NCBI GenBank assembly: GCA_019096065.1
Contig: JAGUCH010000001.1
Coordinates: 7,812,001 to 7,876,000, forward strand
Reading direction: 5' to 3'
DNA from: Paracyclopina nana
Taxonomy: Eukaryota; Arthropoda; Copepoda; Cyclopoida; Cyclopettidae
DNA: 64,000 nucleotides
Shown here: piece by piece, positions 1 to 9,900 of the stretch
Numbering within the stretch: position 1 is the first letter of the stretch
Layout of the letters: every line of letters starts with the position of its first letter
The notes under the pieces: generated by a model
What the model was told of the DNA's origin: nothing
Databases searched by the model: none
Seen by the model: only the letters and a program-made list of their open reading frames with translations
Made by a program: the position numbers and the translations under genes

Positions 1-59
1 AAACATTATTGCATTTAGAGCTAGAGCTGACTCAGCTGCAATTACATGGAATTAAAAGA

Positions 60-67
60 AATTAATC
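60..67. repeat. Left target-site duplication of the P-like element
   Basis: AATTAATC immediately precedes the left TIR and is repeated exactly at 4944-4951 after the right TIR. Confidence 0.92.
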
Positions 68-95
68 CAGAGACTTAGATTATAAGAGAAGCGAA
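68..95 (+). repeat. Left 28-bp terminal inverted repeat
   Basis: It starts CAGAGACTTAGA and matches the reverse complement of 4916-4943 at all 28 positions. Identity stops abruptly at base 96. Confidence 0.95.
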
Positions 96-353
96 GTAAA
101 AATGTAAACATTCCACTTTTTTGCTACGCCTCGCAAAGTTATACGTTTGGCACTATGTAAAATGACACATACTTTCCAAAAATGCCAAACTCCGTACTTA
201 TTTGGCAATAAAAATACATAGATGAGTAACGATTTTTAAAAGGCTGAAGAACTTTCGCGCCATGTAAATAAAAGTGATCTAACGAGTCGATGACCAAAAT
301 AACTCAACAACGAGAAGAAAAACGTACGAATTTGGTGATAAGAGACTAGAAGA

Positions 354-2994
354 ATGGTTTGTGCTGTGTTTGGATGCAACTCTGGAAACTCTAGACATGA
401 AAATCAAGGATACAGCGTTCACAAGTTTCCTTTGGAAAACAAAAAAGTGTGCAATCATTGGCTTCAACTGATCAACAGAGCTAACTTCAAGCCCACAAAG
501 CATTCTTTTGTTTGCTCAAAGCATTTTCCAACAGGAGCATATTTGCCATTAGGTGAGGACTTCATAACCTTAAAAACTATCATAGCAATTGTTCTTATTT
601 TTTCCATTCAGGTGCTGACAAGCGTGGGCGACGATTGAAGGTTAGAAAACTGAGACCTGGTGCTATTCCAACTCTTTTCATGAAACCTCAGCCTGATCAA
701 GAGCCTCACAGTCTACCTGCCTGTCAAAAGGAAAAAGGAAAAGAAGAGCAAGAAGAGCAAATGGCAACAAGTGAAGATTCACCTGTCCATTCGCCAACAA
801 TTGAAGAACTGCAATTGAAAGTTAATCAGCTTGAAGAAGAAAACAGCCTTCTTAAAGCATCTTTGAAAAGAGTCTTCACTAAAGATCAAATTGAAAAGCT
901 TCTAACCCCATCATTTCGTGTCAGATGGTCTGATGAGTCAATCAAAAGAGCTGTTCAACTTTACTACGGCCTTGGAAGCAGAGGATATGAGCTTGTGAGG
1001 GATACAGGACTTCCTCTTCCTACTGCAAGGACTGTTCAAAAACATCTTGAGAATGTCTCTTGTGAGCCTGGAGTGAATGAAGATTTCTTGAAATTGATGA
1101 CACACAAGGTTGAAAAGATGTCTCCAGAGGAAAAGCATTGTGGGATCTACCTTGATGAGATGCATTTGCAAAGCAAGAGAGAATATGACTCTACCTCTGA
1201 CAAATTCATAGGTGGTCCAACTATTCCTCCAAATCCCAAATCAATGAGACATTGCTCTGATCAGACCTCAGAAGAAGAGCTTGCCACTCATGCTCTTGTG
1301 ATCATGCTTTGTGGTCATAGTACAAGATGGAAACAGGTGGTTGCATACCATTTCACTGATAATTCAATGGATGCTGAAGTATTCAAGGATGTTATCTTGG
1401 ATGTGATCAGAAAGGGAAGAAGCATTGGCCTCAAAATCAATTCACTGACGTCTGACATGGGAGCTGCAAATAGAGCCATATAGAAACTGCTTGGCATAGG
1501 GGCTTCTAAAACAGCCACAGAAGCCACCATATCAAGTACTTTTGATGTTGATGGAGAGCCAATTGCAGTTTTTGCTGATCCACCCCACCTTTGTAAAAGC
1601 TTGAGAAATGCCTTCCAGAGTCAAGGTGAGCTCCACATCCATCAAGAGTTTGTAGAAGCTGCTCAACTTCAGAGTAACTTAGTCAGCTTTGATGTTATCA
1701 GAAGGCTGGTCAAGTTCCAATCTAGTCGTGAATTAAAGCTTGCCCCTCATCTGAATGAAAGCTGTCTTGATCTGGGACAATTTGCAAAAATGAAAGTCAA
1801 GCCTGCTCAAGCTGTTCTAAGTTGTGCCACTTCTGATGCCATTAGGTTTGCTGTGGAATTTTATCCAGAGGAATTTACCAAAGATGACCTCACCACTGCT
1901 TTCTTCATAGAGCAATTTGATTCATGGTATACTTTTTATACTTAATGTAAAAATGAAAAGTAAAAGATTTCAGTTTTTAATTTTACTTCAGGTATTCCTT
2001 GATGACATCAAGATCATCATCTTTGGCATTTTCCTTGGCAAATCCTGCTAAGAGAAGTGAAAAAATATCTTCCATTGAGAGATTTTTGGAGCTCATTGCC
2101 TCTATGAAACTTCATGTGAATCAAAAAGATGCCTTCAAGCCTCTCCAGATTGGAATCATGCTCACTACAAAATCAATGCTACAACTTCAAGAACATTATT
2201 TGAAAGTCTGCAATTTTGTCTATGTCCTTCCAGGGAGGCTCACAAATGACTGTGTTGAAAACTTTTTCAGCACAGTAAGGGGGAAAAATCCAAATCCAAC
2301 TCCACTCTACTTTAAAAGAGTTGTCAAGGCCTTGAGCATGTCTCAGATGCTCAAAAGTAGCATCAATGGAAGCTACAACATTGATGATCACTCTGGTTTT
2401 TTGACTGACTTAAAAGATTTCAAGGATATGTGGGAAAAGAGTAGCCTTGAAGAAGATCAGGATACTCTTGAAGATGTTTCTTTTGTGACTCAAACATTAG
2501 ATTCCCCAAGTGATTTTGCTGAGGACTGTGCATTGGCTTATATAGCAGGCTATTTTCTAAAAAAGACTATTTCTGGAACCTCTGAATGCAAAACATGTGA
2601 AGACTTTTATGTGAACAAGTTTGGAGATACTCAAGCCTCCAACACACTCATTTTTTTGAAAGAGTACAAAGATGGTGCTTTGAAGAGGCCTTCAGCTAAA
2701 GCCAATGCCATTTTTAAAGAAGCTGAAGAAGTTTTCAAGATTCATAGAGACAGATTCAGAAAAGAAGCATCCATGAGCAAGAAACTGACTAAAATAATTG
2801 TCAGTCATCTTCAGCAAGAGTTTCCAGACATTCCATCATGTCATGTAACCCTCATATTCTCAAGATTCACTAGAGCAAGGCTCCACTTCTATGCAGATTT
2901 AACAAGCACAATTCAGAAAAAGGATCAGAGTAAGAAGATTGCAAATGAGGCTCATTCTAGCAAGAGTGGCATGGCACACATTAGGCTTAAATAG
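354..2994 (+). pseudogene. THAP-domain P-element transposase, interrupted by stop codons
   Basis: Three exons can be joined in frame: 354-552, 612-1926 and 1992-2994 (839 codons), with GT-AG introns of 59 and 65 nt. Residues 1-90 form a THAP zinc finger: C3 and C8, the conserved Trp, then CSKH, ending in an AVPTLF-type box read as GAIPTLF. A leucine-zipper-like segment follows (IEELQLKVNQLEEE). The RNase-H-like core shows a first candidate acidic residue in LDEMHL, a second in TSDMGAANRA, and the P-family signature DPPHLCKSLRN. These residues are assigned by resemblance to the Drosophila P and THAP9 families. A TAG at 1481-1483 interrupts the frame, which continues open on both sides. The frame stops again at TAG 2992-2994 and TGA 2998-3000, but a further segment to 3108 encodes a C-x2-C-x12-H-x5-H finger. 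The role would be cut-and-paste transposition, but this copy is probably inactive. Confidence 0.9.
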
Positions 2995-3108
2995 TTCTGA
3001 AAAGTTGACTGCTCTTTCTGTGGGAAAGAAATCACCTTTTCAACTATTTTCCTTGCCCATTGCAAAGCCCAGAAACATTGTGAAGACAACACCAGAAGTA
3101 GAAGATGA
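2995..3108 (+). pseudogene. Stop-separated C-terminal C2H2-like finger of the transposase
   Basis: Read in the same frame as 1992-2994, this stretch holds one TGA (2998-3000) and then an open segment containing CSFCGKE and, 12 residues after the second Cys, a His followed five residues later by another His. The C-x2-C-x12-H-x5-H spacing fits a C2H2 zinc finger, so the tail probably belonged to the functional transposase before the stops arose. Confidence 0.5.
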
Positions 3109-3291
3109 TACAGAGGACTCAGACAGCTATTCAAGATGATGAATCAAAATAAGGCCAGTTTAATATAATTATCTTATAATCCAGTTTACTTTTCTGCTTC
3201 TACTTTCAGGTAATTTTTGGCTAATCAAAAGCTTGGAGAGGAAGCATCTCGTGGAACTTGTCAAATTTCTCACTCTCATTTTCCAACTCTC

Positions 3292-3297
3292 AATAAA
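3292..3297 (+). terminator. Poly(A) signal of the transposase transcript
   Basis: AATAAA lies about 180 bp after the end of the readable transposase frame, before the BRD8-like fragment begins. Confidence 0.45.
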
Positions 3298-3604
3298 TGT
3301 AGTAATCATGCCATGCTTTGCAACTGAAGCAGTTTCCCATACCATTTTACAGTGGGTTTATTTGCCGATCTGACGCGCACGGAAAAAAGTCGCGAAATCA
3401 ACGTAGCACCTCTTTCTTATTAAGCTAAAAATATTCCATCTTGGCACCCAGGCCGGGAGAGCAAGTAAGAGCAGCCAATTCTGGTGGATTATCAATTTAT
3501 GCTTGGTCACTCAATTGGAGTCGGTTTGGAATCAAAAGTTATATGGGATTAATTTGTGCTCTTTAGATAGCCCAGATGTCATACAAATTAGAAACTGAAA
3601 ATGG

Positions 3605-3871
3605 GTGCTAATATCGGAAATCTGCGGGCGCAACTTGTGCGGTCTTGCGGGTGGTGGTGTTCAACAACGGTTGCTCCTCAAGCAGACCGCCATCGACACT
3701 TGGAGCCTCAAAGAACAGTTGGGCCTAGCTTCCGCCGTGCTTCGCTCCGAAGACCAGAACTGGGTGTCGGTCTCGCGTCAGATGAAGCCGATCTCAGACG
3801 ACGGGAGGCCGGCGGATTGGATTTCGCAAAAGAACTGCGCTCTCCAGTACAACTATGAAAAAGGCTGTTGA
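3605..3871 (+). pseudogene. Captured BRD8-like N-terminal fragment inside the transposon
   Basis: The plus-strand frame (88 codons) contains WSLKEQLGLASAVLRSEDQ, then QNWVSVSR, and later GRPADWISQK and CALQY. I recognise these as the conserved N-terminal block of bromodomain-containing protein 8, a subunit of the NuA4/TIP60 acetyltransferase complex, which in vertebrates has very similar QNWVSVSR and GRPPDWFSQKHC motifs. Resemblance starts about 25 residues in and ends after CALQY, followed by a short unrelated tail and a stop. No bromodomain is present. The stretch is visibly GC-richer than its surroundings. The frame is uninterrupted, but only about 60 residues of a protein usually many hundreds long are present, so this is a captured gene fragment rather than a working BRD8 gene. 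Whether it is transcribed is unknown. Confidence 0.75.
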
Positions 3872-3907
3872 TGTTTTTTTATATATATTCAAATAAGACA
3901 AGTTAGC

Positions 3908-4495
3908 TCAAATTGTGAAAGCAGATTTTGGAATTTTCATTAGATGATTTTTAATGCATTTGGCCAAAACTTCAGCTCCAGAACAGTTTAAGTGGACACC
4001 ATCTTCATAGAGCTCAACTTTCACTTTCCCATAATTGAGGAATTGGCTTGAAATGTTCATTACAGTGACAAAAGGGTGAGTATTTGACATCTTTACAAGC
4101 CCTTCATTCACTTCCTTGAATGGAATCCTGCTCCAGTCATCTGTTTCTGGACTTGGAATCATAGTTGATATCACTAAATGAGTTTTCATGACTGATTTGA
4201 TCTCTTCAACCAGAGTACTCATAGTATTGAGAAATGATGATGGTGACTGGTGCTTTCTCAAGTTATTGTCCCCTAATATCACCATGATGACTTGTTTTTC
4301 AGTAGAGGCCTTAGCTTCTTGAACAATTCCATGAACGACATCAGCATTCAATTTTAGGCCACCTCTAGCCATTATTTTTGGACTTTCAAATCTATTTTGA
4401 CCATGACAGGCAAGGTGAAGCTTCTCTGGCAGAAAGCGATGAGAAAGACCATGAGATGAGGTGTAAATGCTAACTTTTAATGCTCCACGAGCCAT
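3908..4495 (-). CDS. SGNH/GDSL-hydrolase-like passenger protein of the transposon
   Basis: The minus-strand ORF encodes 195 aa from the Met at 4495. The same frame is open upstream to a good splice acceptor (TTCTTGCAG, exon start at 4558), so an upstream exon may exist. The order of motifs fits an SGNH hydrolase: a possible nucleophile Ser near the start (YTSSHGLSH), a block III-like GDNNLRK (Gly and Asn of the oxyanion hole), and a clear block V with catalytic Asp and His in YEDGVHLNCSGAE. The family hydrolyses ester bonds of lipids or carbohydrates. The classical GDS at block I is replaced by TSS, so the nucleophile is uncertain. It lies 36 bp from the BRD8-like fragment and wholly between the TIRs, so it moves with the element. 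There are no frame disruptions, unlike the transposase. Confidence 0.7.
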   Translation of the reverse strand: MARGALKVSIYTSSHGLSHRFLPEKLHLACHGQNRFESPKIMARGGLKLNADVVHGIVQEAKASTEKQVIMVILGDNNLRKHQSPSSFLNTMSTLVEEIKSVMKTHLVISTMIPSPETDDWSRIPFKEVNEGLVKMSNTHPFVTVMNISSQFLNYGKVKVELYEDGVHLNCSGAEVLAKCIKNHLMKIPKSAFTI

Positions 4496-4915
4496 TTCGC
4501 TTAATGCAACAATTTCGTAGCCTATCTTGAATTTGTTTTTCGCAAAATGCCAACAGAGCTGCAAGAACAGCAATTTTAATTATTTAAATGTGAAAGTTGA
4601 CTTTATTTCTACTTTTTTGGCCTTTTAACAGAATGGTCTGGGAACGATGAAATGGCTGAGCCATAAAAATGTTTCTTCAATAATTCAAAAATTCAAATAA
4701 GAACGATAAAACTGCTATAAATAAAAGCTAAAGGCATTAAGTCAACAAATATTCAAACTATACTTGACATTGATCAAAAATAATTGATTCCTGGAAGATT
4801 TGAAATGAAAAATCGGCCCCAGCCCAAACTCAAGCCGCCTGGGCTAAAAAGTCATTGTATTCTCTTTTGGAGCGTGCCAAAAAAGAGGCACGCACCCCCT
4901 ATGACGTCACATAAT

Positions 4916-4943
4916 TTCGCTTCTCTTATAATCTAAGTCTCTG
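4916..4943 (-). repeat. Right 28-bp terminal inverted repeat
   Basis: Reverse complement of 68-95 without mismatch; the sequence ends in AAGTCTCTG before the target duplication. Confidence 0.95.
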
Positions 4944-4951
4944 AATTAATC
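4944..4951. repeat. Right target-site duplication of the P-like element
   Basis: AATTAATC, identical to 60-67. Confidence 0.92.
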
Positions 4952-5601
4952 CTACTATCTGAATGCAGCTTGACGATTAAGACAGAATTGACAATTTTTT
5001 CAAGAAGTCATTGCTACTAAACTTTTTACAAATAAAAAAACTTAAGATGTGTGCTGAAGTATATGTCAGACATTTTACAACTGGGTCGTGTCGGACATTT
5101 TGCAATTTGTCAAAACCCGTCGATCTTTTAACATTCTATTTGTCGGACATATTACAACTATGACAAATCTGTCAGGCAAAATAGGCAGTAGATGTCGGTC
5201 ATTTTGCAACTTGGCTTGTCGGACATTAAACAACTTGATTTTCGGACAAAAAACTTCACCCGGCAATTAAGATGTGTTGCTGCAAACTTAGGTAGCTTCC
5301 AAGTTGGAAAAGTCGAATTATAATTTCATCTTATTATTTTGGGAGCTTTGTCTTTCCTGGCCTGTTATGCCAAAGTTTCCTGAAATTCATGGCTGGCTTT
5401 TCGCAAGCCAATTAAAAGTGTTTCCAGATAGAAAAGATCTAACTTAAGTGGCTTTTTCTTTAGAAGACACTGGCTCTTTTTGAACTAATATTTTATCTGA
5501 CAGGAATTAGAGCACTGAATTTTGATGAGAAAATCTCGTTCTCAACAACAGCTGAACTTTTTTTCTAAGGCACTGCTCAAAATACAGCTCCGATCAGAAC
5601 G
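4952..5601. other. Spacer with an irregular short repeat cluster, no gene seen
   Basis: No credible coding frame. At about 5063-5250 the phrase TGTCGGACATTTTGCAAC and variants recur roughly five times at irregular spacing. The remainder is AT-rich unique-looking sequence. Confidence 0.5.
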
Positions 5602-6174
5602 AAAGGGGCCGTGAACTTAAAGATTTCTGGTCAAAAAGGGACTTGACTCTTAATAAGTTGAGATTCATGACAAAAACCAAACATTTATTAACATACATAG
5701 TTAATAAACAGTTTATAAGAGATTGTTAGACAAAAATATCATCTATTATTGCCAAATGGTATGAAATAAAAAGAGTTAAAGGTCAAAGTGCTCTAACAAG
5801 CATATACATGAACTCCATCTAGTGGCCAAAAATTGCATTTAAATTAATCAAAAATAAACACGCAACCTTTCACTTTTGACAATTCTGAAGCTAGCTGAGA
5901 AAAAACGGAACAATATATGTAGACTACAAAACCTCCGCCAAAATTCGCATTTCTCATAGAAATACGAACGGCCGAACGCTCGCAGCAATGCTCAAGCGCG
6001 CCGGTCAACCAGAGCTACGGACTCCTCTCGCGGCAATGCTCAACGGGCCGGCGGACTATGGCTACTAAACCGCGCGGCAATGATAATTGCACCCTTCAAA
6101 CGCTGGAATTCACCAAATACATAGTGAATGGAATTCACCAATTCAAATTAATATAAATTGCGCTTGGATTTTTT

Positions 6175-9100
6175 TTTCTTGTCAGAGGCCTTATCCATTA
6201 AACTAAGTCAACACTTTCTAATTGCAAATGATTGGACTTGGTTAGCACTATTAGTGCCATTTTTGATAAACTGTGGAACTTGTGGACTCAAGCATAATGC
6301 TTGTTTATGTCCCATTTTGGACACTAGGAAGCAAAGCTAAGTTGGTTAGTATGTTCCTAGACACAGATTGGACTGAGATACTATAACAGTGTCTGCTCAA
6401 GAGCAAACAACTGAGTGTGTTTCTCCATGTTGCCATGCCAAGCTCTGTGGAACTTGAAGCCAATCTGCTTGTTAGAGGCCTTATCTATCATACTTAATCA
6501 ACATAGTCTAATAATGAATGAATTGGACTTAGTTAGCAATGTTGGTGCCATTTTTGATTAAACTGTGGAACTTGTGGACTCAAACACAATGCTTGTTTTG
6601 GTCATGTTTTGAAAACTCAGGAGCAAAGCTAAGTTGGTTAGTATTTCCTAGACACAGATTAGACTAAGAAACTGTAACAGTGAATGCCCAAGAGCAAACA
6701 ACTGAGTGTGTTTCTCCATGTTGCATGTCAAGCTCTGTGGAACTTGAAGCCAATCTGCTTGTTAGAGGCCTTATCTATCATACTTAATCAACATAGTCTA
6801 ATAATGAATGAATTGGACTTAGTTAGCAATGTTGGTGCCATTTTTGATTAAACTGTGGAACTTGTGGACTCAAACACAATGCTTGTTTTGGTCATGTTTT
6901 GAAAACTCAGGAGCAAAGCTAAGTTGGTTAGTATTTCCTAGACACAGATTAGACTAAGAAACTGTAACAGTGAATGCCCAAGAGCAAACAACTGAGTGTG
7001 TTTCTCCATGTTGCCATGCCAAGCTCTGTGGAACTTGAAGCCAATCTGCTTGTTAGAGGCCCTAATCCATCAAATAACTAAGTCAACATATTCTAATTGC
7101 AAATGGATTGGACTTGGTTAGCAATATTAGTGCAATTTTTGATTAAACTGTGGAACTTGTGGACTCAAGCATTAAGCTTGTTTTGGTCACATTTTGGAAA
7201 ATCAGGAGCCAAGCTAAGTTGGTTAGCATTTCCTAGACACAGATTGGACTAAGAAACTGTAACAGTGAATGCCCAAGAGCAAACAACTGAGTGTGTTTCT
7301 CCATGTTGCATGTCAAGCTCTGTGGAACTTAAAGCCAATCTGCTTGTTAGAGGCCTTATCCATCAAACTTAGTCAACATATTCTAATTGCAAATGGATTG
7401 GACTTGGTTAGCAATGTTAGGGCCATTTTTTGATTAAACTGTGGAACTTGTGGACTCAAGCATAATGCTTGTTTTAGTCACATTTTGGAAACTCAGGAGC
7501 AAAGCTAAGTTGGTTAGTATGTTCCTAGACACAGATTGGACTGAGATACTATAACAGTGTCTGCTCAAGAGCAAACAGCTGAGTGTGTTTCTCCATGTTG
7601 CCATGCCAAGCTCTGTAGAACTTAAAGCCAATCTGCTTGTTAGAGGCCTTATCTATCATACTTAGTCAACATAGTCTAATAATGAATGAATTGGACTTAG
7701 TTAGCAATGTTAGTGCCATTTTTGATTAAACTGTGGAACTTGTGGACTCAAGCATTAAGCTTGTTTTGGTCACATTTTGGAAACTCAGGAGCAAAGCTAA
7801 GTTGGTTAGTATGTTCCTAGACACAGATTGGACTGAGATACTATAACAGTGTCTGCTCAAGAGCAAACAGCTGAGTGTGTTTCTCCATGTTGCCATGCCA
7901 AGCTCTGTGGAACTTAAAGCCAATCTGCTTGTTAGAGGCCTTATCTATCATACTTAGTCAACATAGTCTAATAATGAATGAATTGGACTTAGTTAGCAAT
8001 GTTAGTGCCATTTTTGATTAAACTGTGGAACTTGTGGACTCAAGCATTAAGCTTGTTTTGGTCACATTTTGGAAACTCAGGAGCAAAGCTAAGTTGGTTA
8101 GTATGTTCCTAGACACAGATTGGACTGAGATACTATAACAGTGTCTGCTCAAGAGCAAACAGCTGAGTGTGTTTCTCCATGTTGCCATGCCAAGCTCTGT
8201 GGAACTTAAAGCCAATCTGCTTGTTAGAGGCCTTATCTATCATACTTAGTCAACATAGTCTAATAATGAATGAATTGGACTTAGTTAGCAATGTTGGTGC
8301 CATTTTTGATTAAACTGTGGAACTTGTGGACTCAAACACAATGCTTGTTTTGGTCACATTTTTGAAACTCAGGAGCAAAGCTAAGTTGGTTAGTATTTCC
8401 TAGACACAGATTAGACTAAGAAACTGTAACAGTGAATGCCCAAGAGCAAACAACTGAGTGTGTTTCTCCATGTTGCCATGCCAAGCTCTGTGGAACTTAA
8501 AGCCAATCTGCTTGTTAGAGGCCCTAATCCATCAAATAACTAAGTCAACATATTCTAATTGCAAATGGATTGGACTTGGTTAGCAATATTAGTGCAATTT
8601 TTGATTAAACTGTGGAACTTGTGGACTCAAGCATTAAGCTTGTTTTGGTCACATTTTGGAAAATCAGGAGCCAAGCTAAGTTGGTTAGTATTTCCTAGAC
8701 ACAGATTGGACTAAGAAACTGTAACAGTGAATGCCCAAGAGCAAACAACTGAGTGTGTTTCTCCATGTTGCATGTCAAGCTCTGTGGAACTTAAAGCCAA
8801 TCTGCTTGTTAGAGGCCCTAATCCATCAAACAACTAAGTCAACATATTCTAATTGCAAATGGATTGGACTTGGTTAGCAATGTTAGTGCCATTTTTGATT
8901 AAACTGTGGAACTTGTGGACTCAAGCATTATGCTTGTTTTAGTCACATTTTGGAAACTCAGGAGCAAAGCTAAGTTGGTTAGTATGTTCCTAGACACAGA
9001 TTGGACTGAGATACTATAACAGTGTCTGCTCAAGAGCAAACAGCTGAGTGTGTTTCTCCATGTTGCCATGCCAAGCTCTGTGGAACTTAAAGCCAATCTG

Positions 9101-9815
9101 CTTGTTAGAGGCCTTATCTATCATACTTAGTCAACATAGTCTAATAATGAATGAATTGGACTTAGTTAGCAATGTTAGTGCCATTTTTGATTAAACTGTG
9201 GAACTTGTGGACTCAAACACAATGCTTGTTTTAGTCATTTTTTGAAAACTCAGGAGCAAAGCTAAGTTGGTTAGTATTTCCTAGACACAGATTGGACTAA
9301 GAAACTGTAACAGTGAATGCCAAAGAGCAAACAACTGAGTGTGTTTCTCCATGTTGCCATGCCAAGCTCTGTGGAACTTGAAGCCAATCTGCCTTATCCA
9401 TCAAACTTAGTCAACATATTCTAATTGCAAATGGATTGGACTTGGTTAGCAATGTTAGTGCCATTTTTTGATTAAACTGTGGAACTTGTGGACTCAAACA
9501 CATTGCTTGTTTTGGTCATGTTTTGAAAACTCAGGAGCAAAGCTAAGTTGGTTAGTATGTTCCTAGACACAGATTGGACTGAGATACTATAACAGTGTCT
9601 GCTCAAGAGCAAACAACTGAGTGTGTTTCTCCATGTTGCATGTCAAGCTCTGTGGAACTTAAAGCCAATCTGATTGTTAGAGGCCCTAATCCATCAAACT
9701 TAGTCAACATATTCTAATTACAAATGGATTGGACTTAGTTAGCAATGTTAGTGCCATTTTTTGATTAAACTGTGGAACTTGTGGACTCAAGCATTGTGCT
9801 TTTTTTTGTCTCATT
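6175..9815 (+). repeat. Tandem array of a ~292-bp satellite, about 12.5 copies
   Basis: Successive units begin near GTTAGAGGCC at 6471, 6761, 7052, 7346, 7639, 7931, 8223, 8514, 8808, 9104 and 9676; a first divergent unit begins at 6181 and a junction-deleted one near 9392. Spacing is 284-296 bp. Two sequence types alternate in blocks: one with ACTATAACAGTGTCTGCTC and one with ACTGTAACAGTGAATGCCC. The units from 7639 and 7931 are almost identical, as are those from 6471 and 6761, which indicates recent multi-unit duplication or conversion. Short ORFs of 65 codons recur on the minus strand only because the unit recurs. Confidence 0.95.
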
Positions 9816-9900
9816 TTGTCTACTCTTCACTAATGTGAAAGGTTGCTTGCTTTTTTTAAGTTATAAGCTCTTTTATCAATAATAATATAAGAATCTACCT

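Larger units (their letters stand above)
68..4943 (+). mobile_element. Complete P-element-superfamily DNA transposon with passenger sequences
   Basis: The first and last 28 bases (68-95 and 4916-4943) are perfect inverted repeats beginning CAGAGACTTAGA. They are flanked by an identical 8-bp direct repeat AATTAATC at 60-67 and 4944-4951, the target-site duplication length expected for P elements. Inside are a THAP-type transposase on the plus strand (354-2994, with a tail to 3108), a polyadenylation signal at 3292, a GC-richer BRD8-like fragment (about 3605-3871) and an SGNH-hydrolase-like ORF on the minus strand (3908-4495). Identical TIRs and an intact target duplication suggest a fairly recent insertion. 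The transposase reading frame is interrupted, so this copy is probably non-autonomous unless its stops are bypassed. Confidence 0.95.

Noticed and set aside
3601..3858. Alternative 85-codon frame over the BRD8-like fragment
   Set aside because: The frame starting at 3605 is the one that matches BRD8; the other is an Arg-rich shadow.
5075..5270. Opposed 60-63 codon ORFs
   Set aside because: Both derive from the irregular TGTCGGACAT repeats and show no protein features.
7434..9096. Four near-identical 65-codon minus-strand ORFs
   Set aside because: They recur at the 292-bp satellite period and show no domain; a by-product of the repeat.
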